Source: Lentimicrobiaceae bacterium (GTDB taxonomy: Bacteria > Bacteroidota > Bacteroidia > Bacteroidales > SKPS01). From it: a stretch of DNA of 12,710 nucleotides. The stretch spans positions 1 through 12,710 of the forward strand of contig SKPS01000041.1 of assembly GCA_007119395.1 (NCBI GenBank), given 5' to 3'. Positions 1 to 7,547 of this stretch are shown here, in pieces (within the stretch, counting starts at the first letter, position 1; each line of letters starts with the position of its first letter). The notes under the pieces are model-generated. The model ran no database searches and was not told the DNA's origin. It was given only the letters and a program-made list of their open reading frames with translations. Position numbers and translations under genes: made by a program.

Positions 1-111
1 ATTAACAAGCCATACTCCAACAAAACTTTGGATGCTGGTGTAAGCAACAAAAATATTTACTCCAAACATGAAACTTCGTTAAACGCTGTTATACAGCGGT
101 TTAAATTTTAG
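1..111 (+). CDS. Possible C-terminal tail of a gene entering from the left edge
   Basis: The frame is open from base 1 to a TAG at 109-111 and would give a 36-residue C-terminus ending ...SLNAVIQRFKF. It has no start inside the window, so it can only be the tail of an upstream gene. A final Phe with aromatic residues close to the end is seen in Bacteroidota outer-membrane beta-barrels, but the stretch is too short and too weakly patterned to assign to any family. An open frame of this length can also arise by chance. It overlaps, in another frame, the left part of the four-helix-bundle remnant. Confidence 0.2.
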   Translation: MNKPYSNKTLDAGVSNKNIYSKHETSLNAVIQRFKF

Positions 112-226
112 AACCCCCCTTCAATTCATCAACCCTATCCAGCGCGAATCTTTGATTGAGCAGACCGATGAGATACGTAAGATTCTTTCCGGTTTAATCC
201 GTTCGCTTAAAGTCGGTAGTCGGTAG
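83..226 (+). pseudogene. C-terminal remnant of a four-helix-bundle (23S rRNA intervening-sequence type) protein
   Basis: From about 122 the frame reads NPIQRESLIEQTDEIRKIL followed by SGLIRSLK, then VGSR and a TAG at 224-226. This resembles the last helix of the small four-helix-bundle proteins first known from 23S rRNA intervening sequences, which usually end in an EI.K.L.GLI..LK pattern. The family is normally about 115-130 residues. Here an in-frame TAA at 80-82 and the lack of any ATG leave at most 47 codons, so it is a 5'-truncated relic. The last four residues come from the first heptamers of the repeat array, so array and gene end abut exactly. The family call rests on a short motif only. 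Confidence 0.42.
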
Positions 227-273
227 TCGGTAGTACTGAGTCGGTAGTCAGTAGTCGGTAGTTGATAGTCAAG
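211..273 (+). repeat. Heptamer tandem array, left half (AGTCGGT units)
   Basis: Nine consecutive 7-bp units start at 211, 218, 225, 232, 239, 246, 253, 260 and 267. Five are exact AGTCGGT; the others are variants (AGTACTG, AGTCAGT, AGTTGAT, AGTCAAG) that keep the register. The units are most perfect next to the four-helix-bundle remnant and decay to the right. The unit is close to the reverse complement of the unit in the adjacent right half. Confidence 0.9.
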
Positions 274-276
274 AGA

Positions 277-367
277 CCGACTCCCGACTCTCGACTCTCG
301 ACTCCCGACTCCCGACTCTCGACTCTCGACTCCCGACTCCCGACTCCCGACTCCCGACTCTCGACTC
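277..367 (+). repeat. Heptamer tandem array, right half (YCGACTC units)
   Basis: Thirteen contiguous 7-bp units of form (C/T)CGACTC occupy exactly 91 bases; only the first base of the unit varies. Because 7 is not a multiple of 3 and the unit makes no stop codon, the array is open in all frames on the minus strand and reads there as a monotonous 7-residue peptide (GVGSRES type). That explains the long but meaningless antisense reading frames in this area. The half is inverted with respect to the units at 211-273. Confidence 0.95.
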
Positions 368-483
368 TTGTATAGATAATATATAGGTGACTGTAGAGAC
401 GATATAGAGGTGGTGAATTTGCAAGGATGCCTGACGAACATTTTCTTTGCGTTATGAATTTTATTAACAAAAAGACCAAAGAC
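368..483 (+). repeat. Conserved flank of the heptamer array, copy 1
   Basis: Directly after the last heptamer the sequence reads TTGTATAGAT, an AT-rich stretch, then TAGAGGTGG, and about 115 bases after the array ACCAAAGAC (475-483). The same landmarks in the same order and at similar spacing follow the second array at 7434-7542, so array plus flank behaves as one dispersed repeat. No coding potential is apparent. From 227 to 593 there is no gene; this repeat, the hairpin at 533-560 and a weak promoter candidate are all that can be seen. Confidence 0.65.
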
Positions 484-532
484 TCATTTTATCAATTGCC
501 TCTAAACGGGCATTTCACACTGATTATTAATT

Positions 533-560
533 AGCATTTTTTTTCTCCAAATAAAATGCT
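533..560. repeat. AT-rich inverted repeat ahead of the first giant gene
   Basis: AGCATTTT (533-540) and AAAATGCT (553-560) are perfect 8-bp arms; after one T-T mismatch three more A-T pairs can form around a CTCC loop. It lies about 35 bases before the ATG at 594. It could be a weak bidirectional terminator for upstream transcription or a leader hairpin, but the stem has only two G-C pairs and may be incidental to an AT-rich intergenic region. Confidence 0.4.
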
Positions 561-564
561 TTAA

Positions 565-572
565 TATGATTG
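565..572 (+). promoter_or_regulatory. Weak candidate Bacteroidota -7 element
   Basis: TATGATTG matches the Bacteroidota -7 consensus TAnnTTTG with one mismatch and lies 21 bases before the ATG at 594. No clear TTTG/TTG -33 element is found at the expected distance; that region is a T-run. The call is tentative. Confidence 0.2.
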
Positions 573-593
573 GTTTTCAGTGTGGTATATTGA

Positions 594-3500
594 ATGACAT
601 GGCCAAAGCGGGAAATAACACACGGACACATGGGAGGGATCATGATGAATTTACTTTTGAGCAGAATACTCTGTATCGGCACGGGGGGGTATTTAGAGAG
701 AATTAGGAGCCTTGTTACAATAAGACAGACATCTGTTTTATACTTTTGTGGTTTCTGTTTGCTGGTTATGGCAAACGTAGTTCATGGACAGAATCCGCCC
801 ATATGGTATGCAATGGATCAGCAGTTCAACGAAGGTGTTTCCGGCAACATTCAAACAGTGAATCGTCCGCAAAACGTATCAGAGGGTGATCTGATTATTG
901 TTACGTTGCATTACCGGATGACGAATCTTACGATTACCAGCTCAGATGGTTTCCAGCTCATCAGAAATGAGACCAGTGGGGTAGACGGTAATTCACGTGG
1001 CACTGTGGCTGCCTTTTATAAAGTTGCCACGGCTTCGGAACCTGCCACATACACCTTCACTACCTCAGGTAACGCTGCCGGCAATGCCAACTGGCGTGCA
1101 GTTGCAAACCGTGTTACAGGCCATGATATGGCTAACCCGATAGGTAATCACGCAGGCAGCAATTCCGGTGTGACAACCGGCACATCCAGAACCGTTACTT
1201 CAATAAATACATCTTTAAACAGGTCTTTACTGGTTGGGGCGATCGCCATCAGGGACGATGTAACCAATTTAACTGTGCCGGCTGGCATGACCAGTTCTTT
1301 TACCAACACTTCCCGAACGGCTGCATCTGTGTCGTATCAGATTATTCCAAGTGCGGGTGCAACAGGAAATAAAACCTGGAACTGGTCCACATCGGAAGCC
1401 AATGCGGCATTGATGTTTGTTGTCAACCCCGATCCTACCAACACTGATTTGGAGATAACAAAAGTCGTTACACCCGGACCATATTATTATGGTGAAAATG
1501 TAACCTTTACACTTACGGCTTCAAATCTAAGCAATCAATATTCGGCAACCGAAGTGATTGTAAACGATTTACTTCCGGGTGGTTTGGGGTATATGTCTCA
1601 TGTATCAACAGCAGGAACTTATGTGCCTGTAACCGGTGTCTGGAACATTGGAAATCTCGGCGAAAACGAATCGGAAGAGTTAACCATTGAAGCGGTGATA
1701 GTGTGTGGTGAGACTGATTACACCAATGTTGCCTCTATCAGTGGCTTTGAGCCCGATTATTTTCCGGGAAACAACACCGCTGCAGTGAGCATCTCTCCTC
1801 AAACGGGAACAGCACCTTGTCCGGTGGTTGCCAATGACGATCTGGTGGTTACCTTGCAGGGAACACCGGCTACCTTTAATGTACTTGCCAATGACAAGGG
1901 TGCTTTTGATCCTGCCAGTCTTGCCATTGTCAATCAGCCCGCATTGGGTGTGTTGACGATGGGCTCAGGGGGTGAAATCACATACCTGCCCAATGGCAAT
2001 GTTACCGGCACTGATCAGTTCGTTTATGAGATTTGTGATAATGGCGCACCACAACAGTGTGACCAGGCCACAGTGATGGTTGTTATTGAGATTGATTTTA
2101 TCGACCCCTGCCAGGAAGCATCGAGAGCGAAAACCTTTTATCTCCCTTTTCCGGAAAACGAAACACAGTTAAGAAAAGCCTTGTGGAGTGCAGGAAGTAT
2201 AGCTTCCATGGACAATTCGGTCAGAAATGTTGTGAGCATTAAGGTTCCCTATCCCAACACTATCATTGTATATGACCACTGGGAGGATGGTTATGAGGAT
2301 GATATTACGGTGCCTGTGCAGTCCACTACTGAGGTTTGGGGCGATGGCGACCCCTCAACTGGTGTTGCACCCGGTTATCCTGATGATATCATTCCGGCTG
2401 GAGGCTATATTATCCTGGACGAAACCTTTGCTTTTAACAGGAGTCAGACAGAGCTACGTTACGACGGCAGAGACAAAATTTACTCCACAGCCGACATTAT
2501 GGTGTCTAAGGTAACAGGAGGTAGTTCCAGATTTGAAGTTCAGAATGTAAAAACCGATGTATTGGATGTAACCCGGTTTGGGCGTCAATTTACCATTGGA
2601 TTTGGTGAAAACACGGATATACCGACTGGTATTACGGCCTTCAGGTATGTGTCGGTATTTATCAGAGCTGCTGAGGATGGCACCATTGTGAATCTGGATT
2701 ATAACGCTGATGGTATTATTGATCTCACCCAAACCCTTAACGAAGGGGAGGTATGGTTTTACGATGGTACAGCCAGCACACCCGGATCGGTGGCCAACGA
2801 TGTGAACCAGGCCAATGATCTGAAGGAGGGTGCCACGATCACATCAAATAAGCCAGTGGGTGTGGATATATTGTTTGGCGACATTTGGGCCTATGGTACC
2901 AGGAACCTCTATATAATGCCTGCACAGTATTATAGTGATGAATACATTACCCCTGTTCACACAACGCTTTCAACCGCACCGGTGGTGGCATATTTTTATA
3001 ACAGTGCAACAGATCCCATCACGATCAACTGGACAGCAGGCAATGCCACAAGCGGCACATTAACGGTACCCGGACAGCAAACCAACTATCTTCACCTGGA
3101 ACAACCGGCGGGATACCACTTTGTTAATCCCGGAGGAGAACCTTTTACAGCGGTAGTGGTTGTGGATGCCGATGAGGACGGCAGGGCTTACGATTGGGCC
3201 TATACTATGGTTCCTGTGGATCGTTTGACAAACTACTCTTCCATCGCCTGGGCTCCCGGTTCTTTAAACAACCTCCCTTCGCAAAATTGGAATCCGGTCT
3301 GGGCTACCCCTCTTGACCCAACAACCATTTATGTCAAGTTTGATGGTGACTTAACGGAGGTGACTTCAACCATGAGCCCTTGCGGGATACCTTATGATAT
3401 AAGTTACACTCTTGATGCACTCAGTTCAACCAGAATATTCAACCCATCAGGTGACCAGTCGGGCATGGCTGTTTACACCTGCGATGGGACAATGCTGTCG

Positions 3501-6500
3501 GTGGTGTGGGGCCAGGATGCTGAAGTGGCTCCCCCAGGAACACCGGCACTTGATGTAGGGTATGTGATGCAGCCCAAGTGCCTGGATTATCTTATCATCG
3601 CCAACGACGACCGTGAAGTCACTGAGCCTGAAACACCGGTTATCATACCCGTAAGTAGTAATGATGCAGGTTTTCTCTGTAATATTGATCCCACCTCCAT
3701 CACGACCACTGGGCTGTTACAGCCTGCCAATGGCTCCATTGTGATCAACGGTGACGGCACCATCACTTACACACCCAATACCGGCTTTATCGGAACCGAC
3801 TCTTTTGCCTATCGTATTTGTGCCATAGAGTACCCTAACACCTGTGAAACAGCATTGGTAACCGTTGTGGTTCAGGCGTGTGGCGACCAGGCAGCATCCG
3901 AAGGGTCAAACCTGGTCAGAGGAAGGGTGTTTCTGGAGCTAACCCCTGACAACAGTCAATATGACCCCGGAGAGGCCTTCGTACCCGGGGTGAATGTGAA
4001 CCTTTATTCAGATATGAATTGTGATGGCATCATCAACTTCTCTGATGCCTTGTTGCAGACCACAATTACCGATGTGAACGGCCGGTTCTCCTTCACCACA
4101 GCAGGCCTTCATTATGCAAGGGATGATTTTGATCCCACAGCCGGGGATTATGGAGGGAATGATGGTACTGTGAACTGGGGGGCAAACTGGATCAGGTCAA
4201 ACACATCCAACATTGTGTCTTTGGCGGATCCAACACCTTCTAACCCAAACAATATCGCGTTGCGCCTGAATGGACCCAATGTAACCGCATCACGCAGCAT
4301 GAACTTCAGCAATGCAACAGGTGCTGCACTTAAGTTTCGCTTCAGACGACAAGACCTGAATGATCAGGGAGAGAAACTTACCGTTCGTTTCAACGGAAGT
4401 GTGATCTATGAGATTGATGATGGTGGACCAAACGGAACGAACCTGTTTTACGAAGAGGTAATCATCCCCGTCGGATTCGCCTTGATCAACCCCAACGCAG
4501 CAAATTCGATTAGTTTTGAAACCAATGGGATCACTGCCAGCAATGATTATTTCTGGATTGATGATGTGGAGCTGATCTATTTTCCAGCCTGTTTTATTTT
4601 ACAGGTGGATCCGTCGAACACCGATGACAGGTATGTTGTCTCCTCTTTGGATGAGGCGTCTGTTTCTTTTGATAATCTGGGTTTGTGCAGCAATGTGAAA
4701 TATCTGGGTGTGATGGCCAACATCATCGCAAATGATGATACCAGAACGGCCATAACAGATATCCCTCTCGTGATCGATGTGTTGACCAATGATGTCGGTG
4801 ATCCTGATCCCGGTTCTGTGACCATTTTTTCTCAGCCATCAAACGGCTCAGTGATCGTTAACCCAAATGGCACCATTACTTACACTTCTCACCCCGGATA
4901 CCAGGGGCCGGATCAGTTTGAATACCAGGTATGCAGTCTGGAGGACCCGGCGGTATGCGATGTGGCTACTGTATACATCACCGTTACCTGTGCCAGCATC
5001 CCCGGAAAAAATGTCATCAACGGCATTGTTTACGGCGACGTAAACCTCAACGGATCATTGGACGCCGGTGAGCCGGGTGTTGAGGGGATCGTTGTTGAGT
5101 TGTACCATGATGTGAATGGTGATGGACAGCTTGATGCGGGGGACATTCTGCTGAATACCGAAACGACGATGGCAGGTGGTGGTTACCAGTTTGAGGTAAC
5201 ACCACCCACCACACCGGAAAGTGTTATGGATCAGTTCAACACCAATGGCAGCGGTGCCGGTAATGATGGTACGGTCAACTGGGCAGGTAACTGGGTTGAA
5301 ATCAACGAATCCGATGGATTTGGATCAGGCCATGTGAGAGTATCCTCCAACAGCCTTGAAATCAGACACCGCAACCGTGGCGCTTACAGAAGTGTTGATT
5401 TATCGGAGGCGTTGACCGCCACACTCTCTTTTACGTATCAGGGAACCTTTTTGAGTAATGAACAAAACCGTATTGTTTACGTCCAGATTGCCACTTCACC
5501 TTCGGGCCCCTGGACAACCTTGCTGTCATTTAACCACAATAATGCATCCAGCTTTAACCAGGCGATTGATCCGGTTTATTTTTCCTCTACTACCACGATA
5601 CGTTTTATTACCAACAACCATTCTGATATGGAGTCTAATTGGAGGAGAGCCAACTTCGACGATGTACAGGTCAGCTTTGAATCGATAATTCCCGCTTCCT
5701 ATCTGGTGCGGCTGGAGCCCCCTTTGCCTACAGGTTACCTGCAGACTTCTTCGCCTGTGAACCATGCTGTTACGTTTACAGGGGTTGGCTTGGGAGATTG
5801 TTCCAACAACTTTGGTCTGGCGGCTGCTGACCTGGAGATGCTCAAGGTGGTGGATGACGATGAGCCTTTGATGGGCTCCCATGTCACGTTCACCCTTACG
5901 GTAAACAACCTGGGTCCGAGCAATGCCAGCGGGGTGGTGGTGACCGACCTGTTGCCTTCGGGCTACACCCATGTTTCAGACGATGGTGCCGGCGCTTACA
6001 TTCCGGGAACGGGTATATGGACCATAGGCAGTCTTGCATACAACGCTTCTGCCACGCTGAACATCACGGCCCTTGTACTCACAAGCGGCGACTACCTGAA
6101 CACGGCAACGGTTACCGGCGACCAGGGTGATCCGGTTCCGGGCAACAACACAGCCACCGCCATCACCTATCCTGATGAGGCTGCCGATCTGGTGATCAGC
6201 AAAAGCGCTTCAACTGATCCGGTGGGCACCGGGCAGGAGCTGATCTACACCATTACGGTGACCAACAACGGGCCATCCATCGCCCCCAATGTGACCATCA
6301 CAGATGCCATCACGGCCTTCCCTGATCCCAGATACTCCACCGACCCAAACGGCCCTTGGGTAAATGACTGGACGGGCAGCCTCAATATTGGCTCCCTGGC
6401 TTCAGCAGCAGACTATACCCTCTATATCAGGGGCATTGTCCCTGAAACCACCTGTGCTCCCGTCTCTAATACGGCGAGTGTCACCTCGGGGGTGATTGAT

Positions 6501-7367
6501 CCAAATCCATTGAACAATGAAGCGGGTCCTGTGGTCACCACGGTGGAGGATGTCATTGTTCCGACCATTACGAGTTGTCCGGCCAACTATACGATCACCA
6601 CTACGAACGTGTGCCATACAGGATTGATTACAGATCTCTCCTTCAGCACCACAGTGACCCCAATCACACTTTCTCAATTCCAGGGTGTTGGGGGTGATGC
6701 GGAGGATAACTGTGGCTTCACCGTCACTTATCAGGACAATGAAACGGGCACGAACCCCATTGTTGTCAGTAGAACCTTCTACGTAACTGATGACAACCAC
6801 AATGTCACCTCCTGTGTTCAGACCATCACCATCGTTTGTTGTGTTGATCCTGTTGTGGATAACATCTCCGAAACCATCTGCAGCGATGCCGCTACCAATG
6901 TACTGCTGCCCACCCAGGGCTCAAACCTGGCTCCGATCACCCAGTATGTGATCAGTGCCGTAGTGGATCCGGGGTTAACCGGTACGGCGACTACCGGTAC
7001 CTTCACTGATGCCGACGTCATTGAAGGGGATGTATTCATCAACACCACTACGGGGTACCTGGATGTGGAATACACCATCACCCCCTGGTCGGGTGCGTGT
7101 GAGGGAGATCCTTTCACGGTGGCGGTGACGGTTGCACCCCAACCCTCTATATCGATTGTCTATTCCGATGCCACTTGTTTTGGGTCAAGCACGGGCACCA
7201 TTGAGATTACGGTAGATGTGGGCATAGGGCCCTTTACTTTCTCTATCGATGATGGGAGTAGTTATTCTGCGCCTGAACCCAGCCCTTATACCTTTACAGG
7301 GCTGCCTGCCGGCACCTACCTGGTGAGGGTGCTGGATTCTCACGGCTGCGAAGCGGTTTGCCCGTGA
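594..7367 (+). CDS. Giant secreted multidomain surface protein (DUF11, cadherin-like, SdrD_B-like, HYR/PKD-like, SprB-like)
   Basis: This 2257-residue protein is probably an exported adhesin or extracellular matrix component. The signal peptide has a long n-region, a hydrophobic core near 47-60, and the mature protein begins around Gln66. Modules in order (approximate residues): beta-sandwich-like N-domain 67-279; DUF11 283-402; Big_9/cadherin-like 410-500; a large module 504-1000 carrying DHWEDGYE (561), WGDGD (582) and DGRDKI (624); Big_9-like 1001-1095; SdrD_B-like 1106-1373, interrupted by an inserted domain at about 1177-1329; Big_9-like 1375-1465; SdrD_B-like 1472-1743, with a homologous insert at about 1545-1697; DUF11 1746-1862 and 1863-1986; HYR-like 1989-2083; PKD-like 2083-2180; SprB-like 2182-2257. 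Acidic DxNxNGxxDxGE-type loops suggest calcium binding. It ends ...GCEAVCP without a recognisable type IX secretion C-terminal domain. Starts at 630, 642 or 645 are possible; GGGAGGG precedes the ATG pair at 642/645. No catalytic motif is seen. Confidence 0.9.
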   Translation: MTWPKREITHGHMGGIMMNLLLSRILCIGTGGYLERIRSLVTIRQTSVLYFCGFCLLVMANVVHGQNPPIWYAMDQQFNEGVSGNIQTVNRPQNVSEGDLIIVTLHYRMTNLTITSSDGFQLIRNETSGVDGNSRGTVAAFYKVATASEPATYTFTTSGNAAGNANWRAVANRVTGHDMANPIGNHAGSNSGVTTGTSRTVTSINTSLNRSLLVGAIAIRDDVTNLTVPAGMTSSFTNTSRTAASVSYQIIPSAGATGNKTWNWSTSEANAALMFVVNPDPTNTDLEITKVVTPGPYYYGENVTFTLTASNLSNQYSATEVIVNDLLPGGLGYMSHVSTAGTYVPVTGVWNIGNLGENESEELTIEAVIVCGETDYTNVASISGFEPDYFPGNNTAAVSISPQTGTAPCPVVANDDLVVTLQGTPATFNVLANDKGAFDPASLAIVNQPALGVLTMGSGGEITYLPNGNVTGTDQFVYEICDNGAPQQCDQATVMVVIEIDFIDPCQEASRAKTFYLPFPENETQLRKALWSAGSIASMDNSVRNVVSIKVPYPNTIIVYDHWEDGYEDDITVPVQSTTEVWGDGDPSTGVAPGYPDDIIPAGGYIILDETFAFNRSQTELRYDGRDKIYSTADIMVSKVTGGSSRFEVQNVKTDVLDVTRFGRQFTIGFGENTDIPTGITAFRYVSVFIRAAEDGTIVNLDYNADGIIDLTQTLNEGEVWFYDGTASTPGSVANDVNQANDLKEGATITSNKPVGVDILFGDIWAYGTRNLYIMPAQYYSDEYITPVHTTLSTAPVVAYFYNSATDPITINWTAGNATSGTLTVPGQQTNYLHLEQPAGYHFVNPGGEPFTAVVVVDADEDGRAYDWAYTMVPVDRLTNYSSIAWAPGSLNNLPSQNWNPVWATPLDPTTIYVKFDGDLTEVTSTMSPCGIPYDISYTLDALSSTRIFNPSGDQSGMAVYTCDGTMLSVVWGQDAEVAPPGTPALDVGYVMQPKCLDYLIIANDDREVTEPETPVIIPVSSNDAGFLCNIDPTSITTTGLLQPANGSIVINGDGTITYTPNTGFIGTDSFAYRICAIEYPNTCETALVTVVVQACGDQAASEGSNLVRGRVFLELTPDNSQYDPGEAFVPGVNVNLYSDMNCDGIINFSDALLQTTITDVNGRFSFTTAGLHYARDDFDPTAGDYGGNDGTVNWGANWIRSNTSNIVSLADPTPSNPNNIALRLNGPNVTASRSMNFSNATGAALKFRFRRQDLNDQGEKLTVRFNGSVIYEIDDGGPNGTNLFYEEVIIPVGFALINPNAANSISFETNGITASNDYFWIDDVELIYFPACFILQVDPSNTDDRYVVSSLDEASVSFDNLGLCSNVKYLGVMANIIANDDTRTAITDIPLVIDVLTNDVGDPDPGSVTIFSQPSNGSVIVNPNGTITYTSHPGYQGPDQFEYQVCSLEDPAVCDVATVYITVTCASIPGKNVINGIVYGDVNLNGSLDAGEPGVEGIVVELYHDVNGDGQLDAGDILLNTETTMAGGGYQFEVTPPTTPESVMDQFNTNGSGAGNDGTVNWAGNWVEINESDGFGSGHVRVSSNSLEIRHRNRGAYRSVDLSEALTATLSFTYQGTFLSNEQNRIVYVQIATSPSGPWTTLLSFNHNNASSFNQAIDPVYFSSTTTIRFITNNHSDMESNWRRANFDDVQVSFESIIPASYLVRLEPPLPTGYLQTSSPVNHAVTFTGVGLGDCSNNFGLAAADLEMLKVVDDDEPLMGSHVTFTLTVNNLGPSNASGVVVTDLLPSGYTHVSDDGAGAYIPGTGIWTIGSLAYNASATLNITALVLTSGDYLNTATVTGDQGDPVPGNNTATAITYPDEAADLVISKSASTDPVGTGQELIYTITVTNNGPSIAPNVTITDAITAFPDPRYSTDPNGPWVNDWTGSLNIGSLASAADYTLYIRGIVPETTCAPVSNTASVTSGVIDPNPLNNEAGPVVTTVEDVIVPTITSCPANYTITTTNVCHTGLITDLSFSTTVTPITLSQFQGVGGDAEDNCGFTVTYQDNETGTNPIVVSRTFYVTDDNHNVTSCVQTITIVCCVDPVVDNISETICSDAATNVLLPTQGSNLAPITQYVISAVVDPGLTGTATTGTFTDADVIEGDVFINTTTGYLDVEYTITPWSGACEGDPFTVAVTVAPQPSISIVYSDATCFGSSTGTIEITVDVGIGPFTFSIDDGSSYSAPEPSPYTFTGLPAGTYLVRVLDSHGCEAVCP
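683..689 (+). repeat. Seven-G homopolymer in the signal-peptide coding region
   Basis: A run of seven G follows ATCGGCAC in the n-region codons (Thr-Gly-Gly) of the first giant gene, upstream of the hydrophobic core. A gain or loss of one base would shift the frame before the secretion signal. Such tracts can act as slippage switches in surface-protein genes, but seven bases is at the short end for that role. Confidence 0.5.
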
Positions 7368-7390
7368 TATTATAAGGCAACCCTGTTACC

Positions 7391-7433
7391 CGGTAGTTCG
7401 GACTCTCGACTCTCGACTCTCGACTCTCGACTC
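7391..7433 (+). repeat. Heptamer array, copy 2 (short)
   Basis: Four perfect TCGACTC units (7406-7433) are preceded by a variant CGGACTC (7399-7405) and by CGGTAGT, a relic of the opposite-orientation units seen at 211-273. The array begins 23 bases after the stop of the first giant gene. It has the same unit and orientation as the long right half at 277-367, but all perfect units are of the T-type. Confidence 0.9.
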
Positions 7434-7542
7434 TTGTATAGATTTAATATAGTTGGTTGTATAGATTATGTAGAGGGTGGCTGTTTGGTGGTGTTCATCG
7501 CATGGCTTTTTTTTGCAAACTGAGATATTTTAAACCAAAGAC
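7434..7542 (+). repeat. Conserved flank of the heptamer array, copy 2
   Basis: TTGTATAGAT follows the last heptamer exactly as at 368. It is followed by AT-rich sequence, TAGAGGGTGG, and ACCAAAGAC at 7534-7542. By eye the first 45-50 bases align with 368-415 with scattered substitutions and small indels; the middle is diverged. The flank ends just before the small ORF at 7548. No confident promoter is seen here: a TTTG at 7512 and TATTTTA at 7526 are too close together for the Bacteroidota consensus. Confidence 0.6.
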
Positions 7543-7547
7543 CTGAG

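Noticed and set aside
211..367. CRISPR-like array
   Set aside because: Units are 7 bp and contiguous with no spacers, and there are no cas genes.
121..479. Two long minus-strand frames across the heptamer array (SRESGVG-type repeats)
   Set aside because: A 7-bp stop-free unit is open in every frame on that strand; the product is pure repeat with no start context or domain.
83..483. Diversity-generating retroelement suggested by the four-helix-bundle tail near large surface proteins
   Set aside because: No reverse transcriptase, no template/variable repeat pair with adenine-specific differences, and no C-type lectin variable domain is visible in the window.
5526..5972. Minus-strand frame of 148 codons inside the first giant gene
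   Set aside because: It lies antisense to a clearly conserved SdrD_B/DUF11 region and its translation has no recognisable pattern.
7130..7367. Polymorphic toxin C-terminus on the giant proteins
   Set aside because: Both end in an SprB-like structural module; no toxin fold, pre-toxin motif or immunity gene follows.
7368..7398. Intrinsic terminator after the first giant gene
   Set aside because: No stable stem followed by a T-run could be found; the short GG/CC matches do not make a hairpin of useful length.
7512..7532. Promoter TTTG plus TATTTTA ahead of the small ORF
   Set aside because: Spacing is about 10 bases, well short of the Bacteroidota -33/-7 spacing, and the -7 match is poor.
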